A stretch of DNA of 15,078 nt from the NCBI GenBank assembly GCA_937941745.1, contig CALDGV010000530.1, forward strand, positions 1 through 15,078, in the 5' to 3' direction. This document shows, piece after piece, positions 1-8,302 of the stretch. Position 1 is the first letter of the stretch; each line of letters starts with the position of its first letter. The stretch comes from an uncultured Prosthecobacter sp. GTDB taxonomy: Bacteria; Verrucomicrobiota; Verrucomicrobiia; Verrucomicrobiales; Verrucomicrobiaceae. The translations under genes were made by a program, and so were the position numbers. The notes beneath the pieces were generated by a model, which ran no database searches, was not told the DNA's origin, and saw nothing but the letters and a program-made list of their open reading frames with translations.

Positions 1-663
1 GCCACCCCGGCTCCGGCAGCCCCCGCAGCGGAAGCCAAGAAGGATGAGGCCAAGAAAGAAGAAGAAGCGAAGCCTGCAGAACCTGCCAAGCCCACCGATG
101 GCACCATCCTCGAGTCCCAGAACGCCGAGGGTGTCGTGGTGCTCTTTGCTGATGCTGACATGATGTACGATGCCTTTGCCGTGCAGCAGGACCCGATGAC
201 TGGCGGGCTCATTGCTGTGGATGGCAACCTGCCGATGTTCCTGAACGTCGTCGAGATCCTCAGTGGCGGCGGCGACCTCCTGGCCGTCCGCAGCCGCGCC
301 TCCACCCGCCGTCCCTTCACAAAGATGGACGAACTGCGTGAGAACGTGGAGAAGAAATTCCGCCCCAGCCTGACCCAGAAGCAGGCTGAAATCGACAAGA
401 TCGCCCAGGAGATGGGTCCGCTGAAGGTGAAGAACGGCCAGCTCGTGGTCGATCCCGCCCAGGCGAAGAAGATCCAGGACATGCAGGTCAAGAGCCAGCA
501 GCTCCGCAAGGAGGTCCGCGAGATCAAGAAGGACCAGAACAAGGACATCGACTTCACGGAGAACATGATCACGCTCCTGAATGTCTTTGGTGTCCCGCTG
601 CTGGTCGTCGCCATTGGCCTGACCCTCGCCATCCGTCGTCGTGTGGCCACTGCCGCCATCTGA
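1..663 (+). CDS. GldG-like ABC transporter auxiliary protein (3' part only)
   Basis: The reading frame is open from the first base of the window, so this is the C-terminal 220 residues of a longer protein whose start lies outside. The visible part begins with an Ala/Pro/Lys/Glu-rich low-complexity linker (about residues 1-35). A compact domain follows, containing VVLFADADMMYD, a GNLPMFLNVVEILSGGGDLLAVRSR stretch interrupted here for length, and an Arg-rich strand. Next come a charged coiled-coil-like helix (about residues 120-180), one membrane segment (about residues 190-212) and a short basic tail with RRR. This order, with the late single membrane anchor, fits the GldG / ABC-type uncharacterised transport family (ABC_transp_aux). 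Those proteins accompany an ATPase and a permease, as in the Bacteroidetes gliding machinery. In non-gliding bacteria the cargo is unknown. A DUF4340 gene follows after 36 bp, which is the usual partner order. The family call rests on motif memory; gliding function is not implied. Confidence 0.75.
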   Translation, partial: ATPAPAAPAAEAKKDEAKKEEEAKPAEPAKPTDGTILESQNAEGVVVLFADADMMYDAFAVQQDPMTGGLIAVDGNLPMFLNVVEILSGGGDLLAVRSRASTRRPFTKMDELRENVEKKFRPSLTQKQAEIDKIAQEMGPLKVKNGQLVVDPAQAKKIQDMQVKSQQLRKEVREIKKDQNKDIDFTENMITLLNVFGVPLLVVAIGLTLAIRRRVATAAI

Positions 664-699
664 TCGTTGTTAGACAACCCCTTCCACTGACCCCAGACC

Positions 700-1974
700 A
701 TGAAGAAGATCCTCCTCCTCCTGGCCCTGCTCGGCGGCCTCATCGGCTTCGCCGTCTATTACCAAAACCAGCAGAATGCCACCCTGAACACGGCGGCCTC
801 CCGCGGCAAAAAGCTGCGTGACAAGCTGCTGCCGGAACTCAACATCGCCGCCACGCGGAAGTTCGTGATCAAGGACGCCAAAAACAGCGTCACCATCAAC
901 ATCGCGGACGACCTCAAGACCGCTGTCGTGGATGAGCGCGCAGGCTATCCCGCCTCCATTGAGAAGCTGGGCAATACCATGAGCGAACTCGCCGAGCAGC
1001 AGATCTCCAGCAAGGTGCAGATCGGCAAGACTGCCTGGGCCAAGCATAACCTCAAGGCTCCCGGCGATGGGGCAGAGGGTGTCGGCACCCAGGTCGAAAT
1101 GAAGGACGGCGCAGGCAACAACATCGCCACGCTCGTGCTTGGCAGCAACACGGAGATCACCGGCACCCAGAATCAGAATCCGATGATGGGCGGCTCCAGC
1201 CAGCGTCTGGTGCGCATTCCTGAGGATGAAGAGACCATCTGGCAGGTGAGCAACACCTTCTTCGACCTGGAAGCCAAGCCGGAAAACTGGATCGACAAGG
1301 CCTTCATCGACGTGCAGAAGATCAAGGAGATCACCGTCACTGCTGCCAAGGCGGAGGACTCCTGGACCATCAACCGCGCCAAGGACACCGACACGGACTT
1401 CAACCTCGTCACCACTCAGACGGCGGAGAAGCTGGACAACACCAAGATCACCGCCAGCAGCCTGCTTTCATCCCCAAGCTTCAATGACGTGAATGCCAAG
1501 GACAAGGCTGCTGAACTGCTCAAGGATGCCGTGAAGGCCAAGATCACCACCTTTGACGGCTTCACCTACGACGTGCAGGTGGCCAAGCAGAGCAAGGATG
1601 GCAGTGACAAATACTACATGACGGTCAACGTTTCTGCAGACATCCCGAAGGCCCGCACTCCAGGCAAGGATGAGAAGGAGGAGGACAAGAAGAAGGCCGA
1701 CGAAGCCTTCAACGCGGACAAGAAGGCCAAAGAGGACAAGCTTGCCAAGGAACAGAAGTTCGCCGGCTGGGTCTATGAGGTCAGTGAATACACCGTGAAC
1801 AACCTTTTGAAGAAGCGTGGAGAGATCACCAAGATCGATCCACCAAAGGCCACGGCTGCGCCTGCACCCGCCGCAGCACCTTCCACGGCGACCACGCCTC
1901 CCATCAGCGTCACGACACCTCCGGTCGCAGCTCCCGCTCCTGCCAAGGCTGAGGGTGATGCAGCCAAGAAATAA
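700..1974 (+). CDS. DUF4340 domain-containing protein, membrane-anchored
   Basis: A 424-residue protein starting at ATG 700. It opens with MKK and a single hydrophobic helix (residues 4-21), which is either a signal anchor or an uncleaved signal peptide; the bulk would then be periplasmic. The body (about residues 45-315) is a repeating beta-rich pattern with tryptophan-containing units such as TAWAKHNL, TIWQVSNTFFDL, ENWIDKAF and SWTINRA, typical of DUF4340. A very lysine/glutamate-rich helix follows (about 322-352), then a conserved-looking segment with GWVYEVSEYTVNNLLKKR, and finally a disordered Ala/Pro/Thr-rich tail (about 383-424). The gene sits 36 bp after the GldG-like gene and shares its Ala/Pro/Lys-rich linker style, so the two are probably co-transcribed and form part of one ABC system. 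No Shine-Dalgarno sequence precedes the start. The biochemical function of DUF4340 is not established. Confidence 0.85.
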   Translation: MKKILLLLALLGGLIGFAVYYQNQQNATLNTAASRGKKLRDKLLPELNIAATRKFVIKDAKNSVTINIADDLKTAVVDERAGYPASIEKLGNTMSELAEQQISSKVQIGKTAWAKHNLKAPGDGAEGVGTQVEMKDGAGNNIATLVLGSNTEITGTQNQNPMMGGSSQRLVRIPEDEETIWQVSNTFFDLEAKPENWIDKAFIDVQKIKEITVTAAKAEDSWTINRAKDTDTDFNLVTTQTAEKLDNTKITASSLLSSPSFNDVNAKDKAAELLKDAVKAKITTFDGFTYDVQVAKQSKDGSDKYYMTVNVSADIPKARTPGKDEKEEDKKKADEAFNADKKAKEDKLAKEQKFAGWVYEVSEYTVNNLLKKRGEITKIDPPKATAAPAPAAAPSTATTPPISVTTPPVAAPAPAKAEGDAAKK

Positions 1975-1995
1975 ACGGAACACAATCTCTGAAGG

Positions 1996-2025
1996 GCGGC
2001 ACCGGGACACCGGTGCCGCTTTTTT
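1996..2025 (+). terminator. Rho-independent terminator after the DUF4340 gene
   Basis: A perfect 10-bp GC-rich stem (GCGGCACCGG at 1996-2005 pairing with CCGGTGCCGC at 2010-2019) has a 4-nt loop and is followed at once by six T residues (2020-2025). It lies 21 bp after the DUF4340 stop codon and closes the GldG/DUF4340 transcription unit. The remaining 90 bp up to the next start (2026-2115) show no clear promoter. Confidence 0.93.
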
Positions 2026-2115
2026 GTGTTCCTTGGAAACTCCGGCGAAGCGAGTGTGTGCTTGGCCACCTCCGCCGCGATGTTCTGAATCCTGCAGCGG
2101 CCTGGTAACTGTCAG

Positions 2116-5100
2116 ATGGAGAGCGCGGCAGGCGTTCTGTGCCTCATGTGCCTGCTGTCCCGGCTTCCATTTTTTCTCATGCTTCTAGCCTTCTTTGCCT
2201 GCGAGGCTCAGGAGGCGCGGGACAGGCTGATTCGTGAGACCGAAGCCTTCACGCCTGAGGCTGAGCGCGCCGCGCTGCACGTTCCTCCTGGTTTTGAGGT
2301 CCAGCTCTTTGCTGCTGAGCCCCAGATCAACAAGCCCATCAATCTCGCCTTCGATGGCAAAGGCCGCCTCTGGGTCTCCTCCACCGTCGAATACCCTTAC
2401 GCTGCGGACAAGAAGCGCTGGTCTGACGAGCAAGGCACGCGGGTCCAAGACAGCCGCGATGCCATCAAGATCCTTGAAGACACCGATGGTGATGGTCGTG
2501 CAGACAAGGTCACCGACTTCGCTGACGGACTGAACATCCCCACCGGAGTGCTTCCCTGGCACAAGCCGGAGCATCAGGCCGGCTGCATCGCCTTCAGCAT
2601 CCCGAACATCTGGTATTTCGCTGACACGGATGGTGATGACCGGGCCGACCTGCGCGAGGTGCTGTTTGGGCCGCTCGGCTATGAAAAGGACACCCATGGC
2701 ATGTGCAGCAGCTTCCGTCTGGGGCTCGATGGCTGGGTCTATGCGACTCACGGCTTCAACAACACGTCTCATTTTAAGGCGAAGGATGGCAGCACCCTCG
2801 AACTGCATTCCGGCAATGTCTTCCGCTTCAAGCCTGATGGTTCACGCGTGGAAAAATGGACCAGCGGGCAGGTCAATCCCTTCGGTCTCGCCTGGGACCG
2901 CTATAGCAATCTGTACAGCGCCGACTGCCACAGCTCGCCTGTGTATCAGCTCATCCGCGGTGCCTGCTATCCCAGCTTTGGCAAACCTCATGACGGGCTC
3001 GGATTTGCCCCTGTGATGTGCCAGCACACGCACGGCAGCACCGGCATCTGCGGCATCGTGTATCTCGATGGCGGTGTCTGGGGAGCAGAGTGGGATGATC
3101 ATGTCCTGGTGGGCAACGTCGTCACCTCGCGCGTGAACCACGACCAGGTCACCTTCACGGGCTCCACGCCGAAAGCCAGCGAGCGCCCTGACTTCATCAC
3201 CAGCGATGACCCGTGGTTCCGCCCGGTCGATCTCCAGTTCGGCCCTGACAACGCGCTCTACATCGCCGACTTCTACAACCGGATCATCGGCCACTACGAG
3301 GTGCCTCTGGATCATCCAGGGCGGGACAAAGAGCGCGGCCGGATCTGGCGGGTGGTGAAAAAGGACGCCGAAGCAATTTCCAGCAACTTCACCGCCATGC
3401 CCGCCCGGCGGATTGTCGAGGAGCTTGGCCATCCCAATCTGACGCGTCGGCATCTGGCGCTGCGTGAAGTCAGGATGCGTGGCACGAAGGAATGGCTGCC
3501 AGAGCTGTTTCGTCTTTTCAAATCAGGCAAAAGCATGAGCGCGATGGGCGACCGTGAACCTGAGGATCATCGGGAGAACGACATCGGAGACTTTCATTTC
3601 GTCCCTGTCGAATGGGAGCAGTCCAACCTTCAGATGGCGCACTCAATGTGGGCTTTGTCCTACCTCGGAGAGCGATTTCTTGTGTCGAACGTCCTGCGGG
3701 CACTCCACACAGGAGGATCCTGGGTCGAGGACAAGGGGTCGGAACTGGATGGCCTGATGATGTCACACGCGGCTCAGGTCATAGGCTCGTATGACAAGCT
3801 CCATCCCTGGGAGAAATGGAACCTCGGTATCGCCTTCGATGGCCGTGGCAGCGCCATCGGGCGGGCGGCCACGCAGGCTTTGCTGCAGCGACCCGGCTTC
3901 CTCATGGGTGATGCCCACTGGCACGGAATCATGGTGAAGATGCTGGTGCTGCTGACGGACGACTTGCTCTCCCCGCCTGGGCCGGAGAACTGGCTTTCAC
4001 AGAAGCTGGGAGATGCGTCTTATGTTCACTCCCTCCGACTGCTGCTGCGGGATGTGCTTTCCCAGCCAGGATGGCTGGAGGATGCGGAGGCACGTCGATG
4101 GGTGGAAAAAGTGAAGGACAAGCCATGGTTCGTCGAAGTGCTGCACGCCGTTCCGACCGCTGATGCAGCCTTCTTTTCATTCGAGCGCCTCCAAGCAACC
4201 TCAAGCATCGTCCCTGAGGCTCTCACGCACATCGCACGCCATGGTGACTCAGCGCTTCTGCCGAAAGCCATCGCCCTGGCCAAGCAGGCCTCCCACCCAA
4301 ACTCAGCGAAGGCCCTGCCACTCCTCCAGGCCATGTCCGATGGTCTCAGTGAGCGAGGTGCATCCTCGCCGCCGGAACTTCTCACCTGGGCTCAAGAGCT
4401 CGCGGAAGAGCTTCTCGAGGCAGAATCACGGAAGTCTGTGCCTGCCTGGACCACCCACGGGAACGCCCAATGGTCCCTTCAACAGCGAGAGCTGGCCGAG
4501 GGAGGTGAAGCGGCCGTTTTGCAGAGCATGGTGAAAGGTGGTGGTGATGAAGAAAGCAGGACCGGCACCCTGAAGTCCAAGGATTTTGTCGCTCCGCCGA
4601 AGCTCGTGCTCTGGATCAACGGCCATCGCGGCTTTCCGAAGGCAGCTCCTCATGACCAAAACTTGGTTCGCGTGATGGATGCGTCCTCCGGCCGCGAACT
4701 GGCCCGTGCCTATCCACCTCGGAGCGACAAGGCTCAGCGTGTCGAGCTGGATCTTTCGGCGCATGCAGGCAGGTCGGTGCATCTGGAGGCCGTGGATGGC
4801 GACGACGGCAAAGCCTACGCCTGGCTGGGGATCACTCGTATCGAGCCCGCCGTGGTCAGCGTGAATGACTTTCAAGGCGAGAATGCCACGCGTGAGTCCC
4901 TCAAAACACTTGCCGTCATTCTCCAGCACAGTGCCCCGGCATCGCTGCGCGAAAAGCTGGCCGCCTATCTTCCTCCTCGCCCGGCTCCGCCTCCTGCCGC
5001 AGTCTCTCCAGCTCAACGACAGCAGCTTGATGAGTTGATTGCTGCCCGGGTGAAGTTCTATGGCGCTGCTTCGCCGGATGCTGAAAAAGGCCGCCAGGTC

Positions 5101-5484
5101 TTTGCGGCGAATTGTGCGGTGTGTCATCGCATCCGTGGTGAGGGCGGACTCATCGGCCCGCAGCTGGATGGCATTGGCTCACGAGGTCCTGAACGCCTTG
5201 CGGAGGACATTCTGGACCCAAACCGGAATGTCGATGCTCACTTCTACCTGCATGCCTTCACTCTGAACGATGGCAGTGTGCTGGCAGGGTTTTTGAAGAC
5301 CGAGGCTGGTCAGGTGAGCGTCCTTGTGGATGCCACCGGCAAGGAGCACCGGGTGTCGAAGAAGGAGGTGAAGACTGTGGAGGTCACGCCCATCTCCCTC
5401 ATGCCTCCTGCGTTTGGCCAGATCCTGGGTGAATCGGCCTTCAGCGACCTGCTGGGCTACCTGCTCCAAGAGCGGCTGCCTTAA
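2116..5484 (+). CDS. PVC-type membrane-bound dehydrogenase with C-terminal c-type haem domain
   Basis: A 1122-residue exported protein of the kind expanded in Planctomycetes and Verrucomicrobia. A hydrophobic signal (about residues 8-29) is followed by a beta-propeller-like dehydrogenase domain (about 55-415). That domain opens with PPGFEVQLFAAEPQ, carries two Asp-rich calcium-type loops (DTDGDGRAD at 122-130 and DTDGDDRAD at 170-178) and ends with the family signature YIADFYNRIIGHYE (382-395) and GRIWRVV. Residues about 425-800 are mostly helical and HEAT-like. Residues about 816-912 look like a beta-sandwich. The last domain holds a c-type haem motif C1000-AV-C1003-H1004, with M1096 in SLMPPAFG as the likely distal ligand. 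The role is probably periplasmic oxidation of a sugar-like or alcohol substrate, with electrons passed through the haem; the substrate cannot be read from sequence. The start is uncertain: ATG codons at 2116, 2146 and 2179 are all in frame, and 2146 gives the most conventional signal peptide. Its stop codon overlaps that of the convergent minus-strand operon. Confidence 0.9.
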   Translation: MESAAGVLCLMCLLSRLPFFLMLLAFFACEAQEARDRLIRETEAFTPEAERAALHVPPGFEVQLFAAEPQINKPINLAFDGKGRLWVSSTVEYPYAADKKRWSDEQGTRVQDSRDAIKILEDTDGDGRADKVTDFADGLNIPTGVLPWHKPEHQAGCIAFSIPNIWYFADTDGDDRADLREVLFGPLGYEKDTHGMCSSFRLGLDGWVYATHGFNNTSHFKAKDGSTLELHSGNVFRFKPDGSRVEKWTSGQVNPFGLAWDRYSNLYSADCHSSPVYQLIRGACYPSFGKPHDGLGFAPVMCQHTHGSTGICGIVYLDGGVWGAEWDDHVLVGNVVTSRVNHDQVTFTGSTPKASERPDFITSDDPWFRPVDLQFGPDNALYIADFYNRIIGHYEVPLDHPGRDKERGRIWRVVKKDAEAISSNFTAMPARRIVEELGHPNLTRRHLALREVRMRGTKEWLPELFRLFKSGKSMSAMGDREPEDHRENDIGDFHFVPVEWEQSNLQMAHSMWALSYLGERFLVSNVLRALHTGGSWVEDKGSELDGLMMSHAAQVIGSYDKLHPWEKWNLGIAFDGRGSAIGRAATQALLQRPGFLMGDAHWHGIMVKMLVLLTDDLLSPPGPENWLSQKLGDASYVHSLRLLLRDVLSQPGWLEDAEARRWVEKVKDKPWFVEVLHAVPTADAAFFSFERLQATSSIVPEALTHIARHGDSALLPKAIALAKQASHPNSAKALPLLQAMSDGLSERGASSPPELLTWAQELAEELLEAESRKSVPAWTTHGNAQWSLQQRELAEGGEAAVLQSMVKGGGDEESRTGTLKSKDFVAPPKLVLWINGHRGFPKAAPHDQNLVRVMDASSGRELARAYPPRSDKAQRVELDLSAHAGRSVHLEAVDGDDGKAYAWLGITRIEPAVVSVNDFQGENATRESLKTLAVILQHSAPASLREKLAAYLPPRPAPPPAAVSPAQRQQLDELIAARVKFYGAASPDAEKGRQVFAANCAVCHRIRGEGGLIGPQLDGIGSRGPERLAEDILDPNRNVDAHFYLHAFTLNDGSVLAGFLKTEAGQVSVLVDATGKEHRVSKKEVKTVEVTPISLMPPAFGQILGESAFSDLLGYLLQERLP

Positions 5485-6887
5485 TGTTTGCCATGCCCGA
5501 TGCCCAGGGCCCGCTCGATTTCATGCGCAGCATCCTCCCGCCAGGGGATGATCTTGCCTGGCAGAATGCCGCCAGCGATCAGGAAGACGACGCAGGCGGT
5601 CAGCGGCCAGCGTTCACGAGGGAGCGCGTCGGGGATGTCGATGACATGCTTGGGCAGCACACCAAGGAACAGCACGCTGTATAGGCGCACGAGGTTGATC
5701 GCATTGAAGGCGGTCGCTACCAGCAGGGTGACACCGAGAATCGGATGGCTGGCTAGGGCACCATGGAAGAGCAGGTCTTCCGCGCAGTAGCCCAGCGTTC
5801 CGGGCAGGCCGATGAGGGCCAGGCCACAGATGAGGAAGAAGGTGGCAAGACGCGGCGCCCTGACGGCGAGCCCAAGGTCCGACTCGGGGTTCGTGACATC
5901 CATGACGCGCACTTCCAGAATGCGCACAATGGCGATGAGGCCGCTGGAGGCTGCCGTCACCACCAGCCAGTGAACCAGACTGCCGGTGATGCCTTCAGCG
6001 TTGGCCGTGGCGAGCCCGGCGAGGATGAAGCTGGCCTGGCTGATGCAGACAAAGGCCAGCAGGCGGCGTGGCTTTTTCTCCGCGAAGCTGCGCAGGCTGG
6101 CAATCAAGGCGGTGATGAGCGCGGCGATGCTCAGCATGTCGAGCATCTGATGGGCAAAGTCCGGCAGCGAAACGGCTTCGGAGCGGGCGATGAGCAGCGC
6201 CCCGAGGTGGCCGTTGAAGAGCAGGGCCGCAGGCAGCAGCGGGCCATGCTCAAAGCTGGTGACGACCCAGGAATGGACTGGAAACAGCCCCTTCCGCAGG
6301 GCTACGGCCAGGATCACCATCCACATCGCGAGGTGGCTGATGTGGGAAAAGTCGCTGAGCCCGGTGGCATGTAGGGCGACGATGCCAGCCGTGAGCGCTG
6401 AGGCGCTGGCGATGAGGAAAATGGAGACCACGCGCTTCGCGGGCGGATGGCCGAAGAAGCTGAATGCGAATGGCACACAGGTCAGCCACCAGCCTGCGGC
6501 CAGCGTGACGAGGTTGGAGGCGGCGTAAGCCACCTCGGTGGAAGCGGCGAGCAGAAGCATGCCTGCCAGCGCCCGGCCACCGGCATCCCGCTTGGGGGCC
6601 AGGGCAAGCAGCAGGAGGGTGAGCGCGGTGAAGAACACCATCGGCACGGCGTCGAGAGCATCGGCCTCAAACCAGGAAACCCAGGGGTCCAGCAGACGGC
6701 TGCCATGATGGCTGTGAACTTCCCAGGCTGCGCAGCCAAAGCTCAAAAGAGCCGCGAGTGTGCTGAGAATGGCAGGCTTCCGGCCGCTGCCGGGCTCCGC
6801 TTTGAACCACGTCATCAAAGCCCCTGCAAACAAGGCCGAGATCCCCAGCGTGACGAAAGGAAAGGAGAGGTGCGTTATCATGACCAA
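5481..6887 (-). CDS. NuoM/NuoN-like proton-channel subunit in the dab operon
   Basis: A 468-residue, very hydrophobic protein with roughly a dozen membrane segments, related to the antiporter-like subunits of complex I and Mrp. A lysine in the central helix region (K199 in RKGLFPVHSWV) matches the channel lysine region of NuoM. A second basic cluster precedes RLLAFVCISQ (about 272-285), and LPGTLGYCAEDLL (361-373) matches the late conserved Pro-Gly/Glu helix. The acidic residue normally in the TM5 region appears to be missing: the equivalent stretch reads AAGWWLTCVPF (131-140). The gene lies directly after dabB and shares no segment with it, so it is a third operon member and not a dabB fragment. 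The first codon is either TTG at 6887, 10 bp after the dabB stop, or ATG at 6881; no Shine-Dalgarno sequence decides between them. It probably assembles with DabA/DabB as an additional ion-conducting subunit, but this is inferred from context only. Confidence 0.8.
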   Translation of the reverse strand: MVMITHLSFPFVTLGISALFAGALMTWFKAEPGSGRKPAILSTLAALLSFGCAAWEVHSHHGSRLLDPWVSWFEADALDAVPMVFFTALTLLLLALAPKRDAGGRALAGMLLLAASTEVAYAASNLVTLAAGWWLTCVPFAFSFFGHPPAKRVVSIFLIASASALTAGIVALHATGLSDFSHISHLAMWMVILAVALRKGLFPVHSWVVTSFEHGPLLPAALLFNGHLGALLIARSEAVSLPDFAHQMLDMLSIAALITALIASLRSFAEKKPRRLLAFVCISQASFILAGLATANAEGITGSLVHWLVVTAASSGLIAIVRILEVRVMDVTNPESDLGLAVRAPRLATFFLICGLALIGLPGTLGYCAEDLLFHGALASHPILGVTLLVATAFNAINLVRLYSVLFLGVLPKHVIDIPDALPRERWPLTACVVFLIAGGILPGKIIPWREDAAHEIERALGIGHGKH

Positions 6888-6897
6888 GGGAGTAAAA

Positions 6898-8277
6898 TCA
6901 GGCCTTCGTGGAGGGTTTGGAGATCATTTGAGTGATCATGCCGGGCATTTCCGCCGGCTGGCTGCTCGCCGAGGTGTGATGGCTCACCCATCGTGGCTCC
7001 ACGATGGCGAGCAGGCGTGCCAGGGCCTTGGTGGGGGCAATGAGAAAGCGGTCCACAATGGCGTCGTAGAAGCCGCGTCCCAGGGCGATGCGGTAGAGCA
7101 TGATCTGGACGGACTTGGGCAGCAGGGAGTCGTATTGCTCGCCCGTGGCGCCGACCTGGCCGCCAGCAGCGGCATGAACACGATGGTAGTCGCTGAGCAT
7201 GGAGGGCGAGCGCAAGAACTGCATCGTGCGCACCATGGCATGACCGATGATGTGCAGGATGGCCAGCGTGGTCCAGCCGAGGCCGATTTCGGCAAAGATG
7301 ATGCCGAGCTGGGTCTGGGAGGCATAGGCCAGCGAGGTCTTTGCATCCGCGCAGGTGCGGTGGATCATGGTGCTGAGAATGGCGGTGGTGATGCCGATGA
7401 AGATGACAAGGCCGGTGGCGATGGCCGAAGAGCGGATCAACGGCTCGACACGCAGCAGCAGGTAGGCGCCGGCATGCACGGAGATGGCGCCGTAGAACAC
7501 GGCGCTGGAGGGCGTGGGGCCCTCCATGGCACGAGCCAGCCAGCCGCAGAAGGGTCCCTGGGCGGACTTGCCGCTGGCGGCGAAGACGAGCAGCACGGCG
7601 ATCCAGGTCGCTGCGGTGCCGTCGAGGTTGTTCGTGTGTCCGGGCCATTCACCGGCAAACATCCCGCCCCAGGAGGCGGTGCCAAACCAATGATGAGCCA
7701 GGAAGACGGCGATCAGGATGTTCAAGTCCGCGATGCGGTAGGTGCCGAAGACGCGCAGGGCATTGCGCACTGGATCGCGGCGGTATTGGAAGAAGCCGAT
7801 GAGCAGCACCGAGGTAATGCCCACGATCTCCCAGCCGCCGATGAGCAGGTCCAAGGAGTCGGCGGTGAAGACCATCAGCGCGCCGAAGGCAAAAAGATGC
7901 AGCAGCAGGAAGAAGCGTTGAAATCCTGGGTCACGGTGCAGGTAGCGCACCGAGAAGGAACCGACGATGCCAGCCAGAATCACCGTGACGGCGACGAAGG
8001 GGAAGGACAGCCGGTCCACCACGAGGGAGAGGGGAAATCCGTATTCCGCCACGGTGAACCAGTTCCCCAGGCTCACGTGAACGGAGGAAAGCCCGGCGCT
8101 CCACATCTCCCAGCCGATCAAGGCCACGATGAGGGTCATGGCAAGGTAGGCGAGCTTGGTGAGGCGGGCGATAGCCTTTTCAGGCAGGTGGCCACCAAGC
8201 AGCCAGATGAGCCCGAGCATCAGGAACAGCGCGCCCGGAGTGGCCACCAGGGCGATGAGCAAGTTTTGGGGGGACAT
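6898..8277 (-). CDS. dabB: DabB-like NuoL-family ion-conducting subunit of the DAB complex
   Basis: A 459-residue polytopic membrane protein of the proton-conducting complex I / Mrp family. Channel residues are recognisable: E150 in GGWEIVG (TM5 glutamate), K237 in GKSAQGPF followed by AMEGPTPSSA (TM7 lysine), H268, K313 before SLAYASQTQLG, and the H342/H346 pair in LHIIGHAMVR. The length of about 460 aa is shorter than true NuoL (about 610), as is usual for the DabB/MpsA branch. It sits 25 bp downstream of dabA, the arrangement known for DAB and MpsAB systems, in which the membrane subunit uses a cation gradient to drive CO2 hydration by DabA. The ATG at 8277 (MSPQNLL) was chosen because the open frame further upstream, up to 8532, overlaps dabA and reads as non-membrane, Arg/Ser-rich shadow sequence. 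The last 30 residues after the final helix are hydrophilic. Confidence 0.9.
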   Translation of the reverse strand: MSPQNLLIALVATPGALFLMLGLIWLLGGHLPEKAIARLTKLAYLAMTLIVALIGWEMWSAGLSSVHVSLGNWFTVAEYGFPLSLVVDRLSFPFVAVTVILAGIVGSFSVRYLHRDPGFQRFFLLLHLFAFGALMVFTADSLDLLIGGWEIVGITSVLLIGFFQYRRDPVRNALRVFGTYRIADLNILIAVFLAHHWFGTASWGGMFAGEWPGHTNNLDGTAATWIAVLLVFAASGKSAQGPFCGWLARAMEGPTPSSAVFYGAISVHAGAYLLLRVEPLIRSSAIATGLVIFIGITTAILSTMIHRTCADAKTSLAYASQTQLGIIFAEIGLGWTTLAILHIIGHAMVRTMQFLRSPSMLSDYHRVHAAAGGQVGATGEQYDSLLPKSVQIMLYRIALGRGFYDAIVDRFLIAPTKALARLLAIVEPRWVSHHTSASSQPAEMPGMITQMISKPSTKA

Positions 8278-8302
8278 GAAAACAAAATAGAAGGTTAAAA
8301 AG

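Noticed and set aside
5536..5552. Another GGGGATG-type half element inside the NuoM-like gene
   Set aside because: It lies inside coding sequence, lacks the ATACCC partner and the C/G-run half, and is best explained as chance.
6760..8298. 512-residue plus-strand open frame opposite dabB and the NuoM-like gene
   Set aside because: It is Gly/Asp/Glu/His-rich, with no fold-like pattern, and lies exactly antisense to two clear membrane proteins. Long antisense frames are expected in GC-rich genes.
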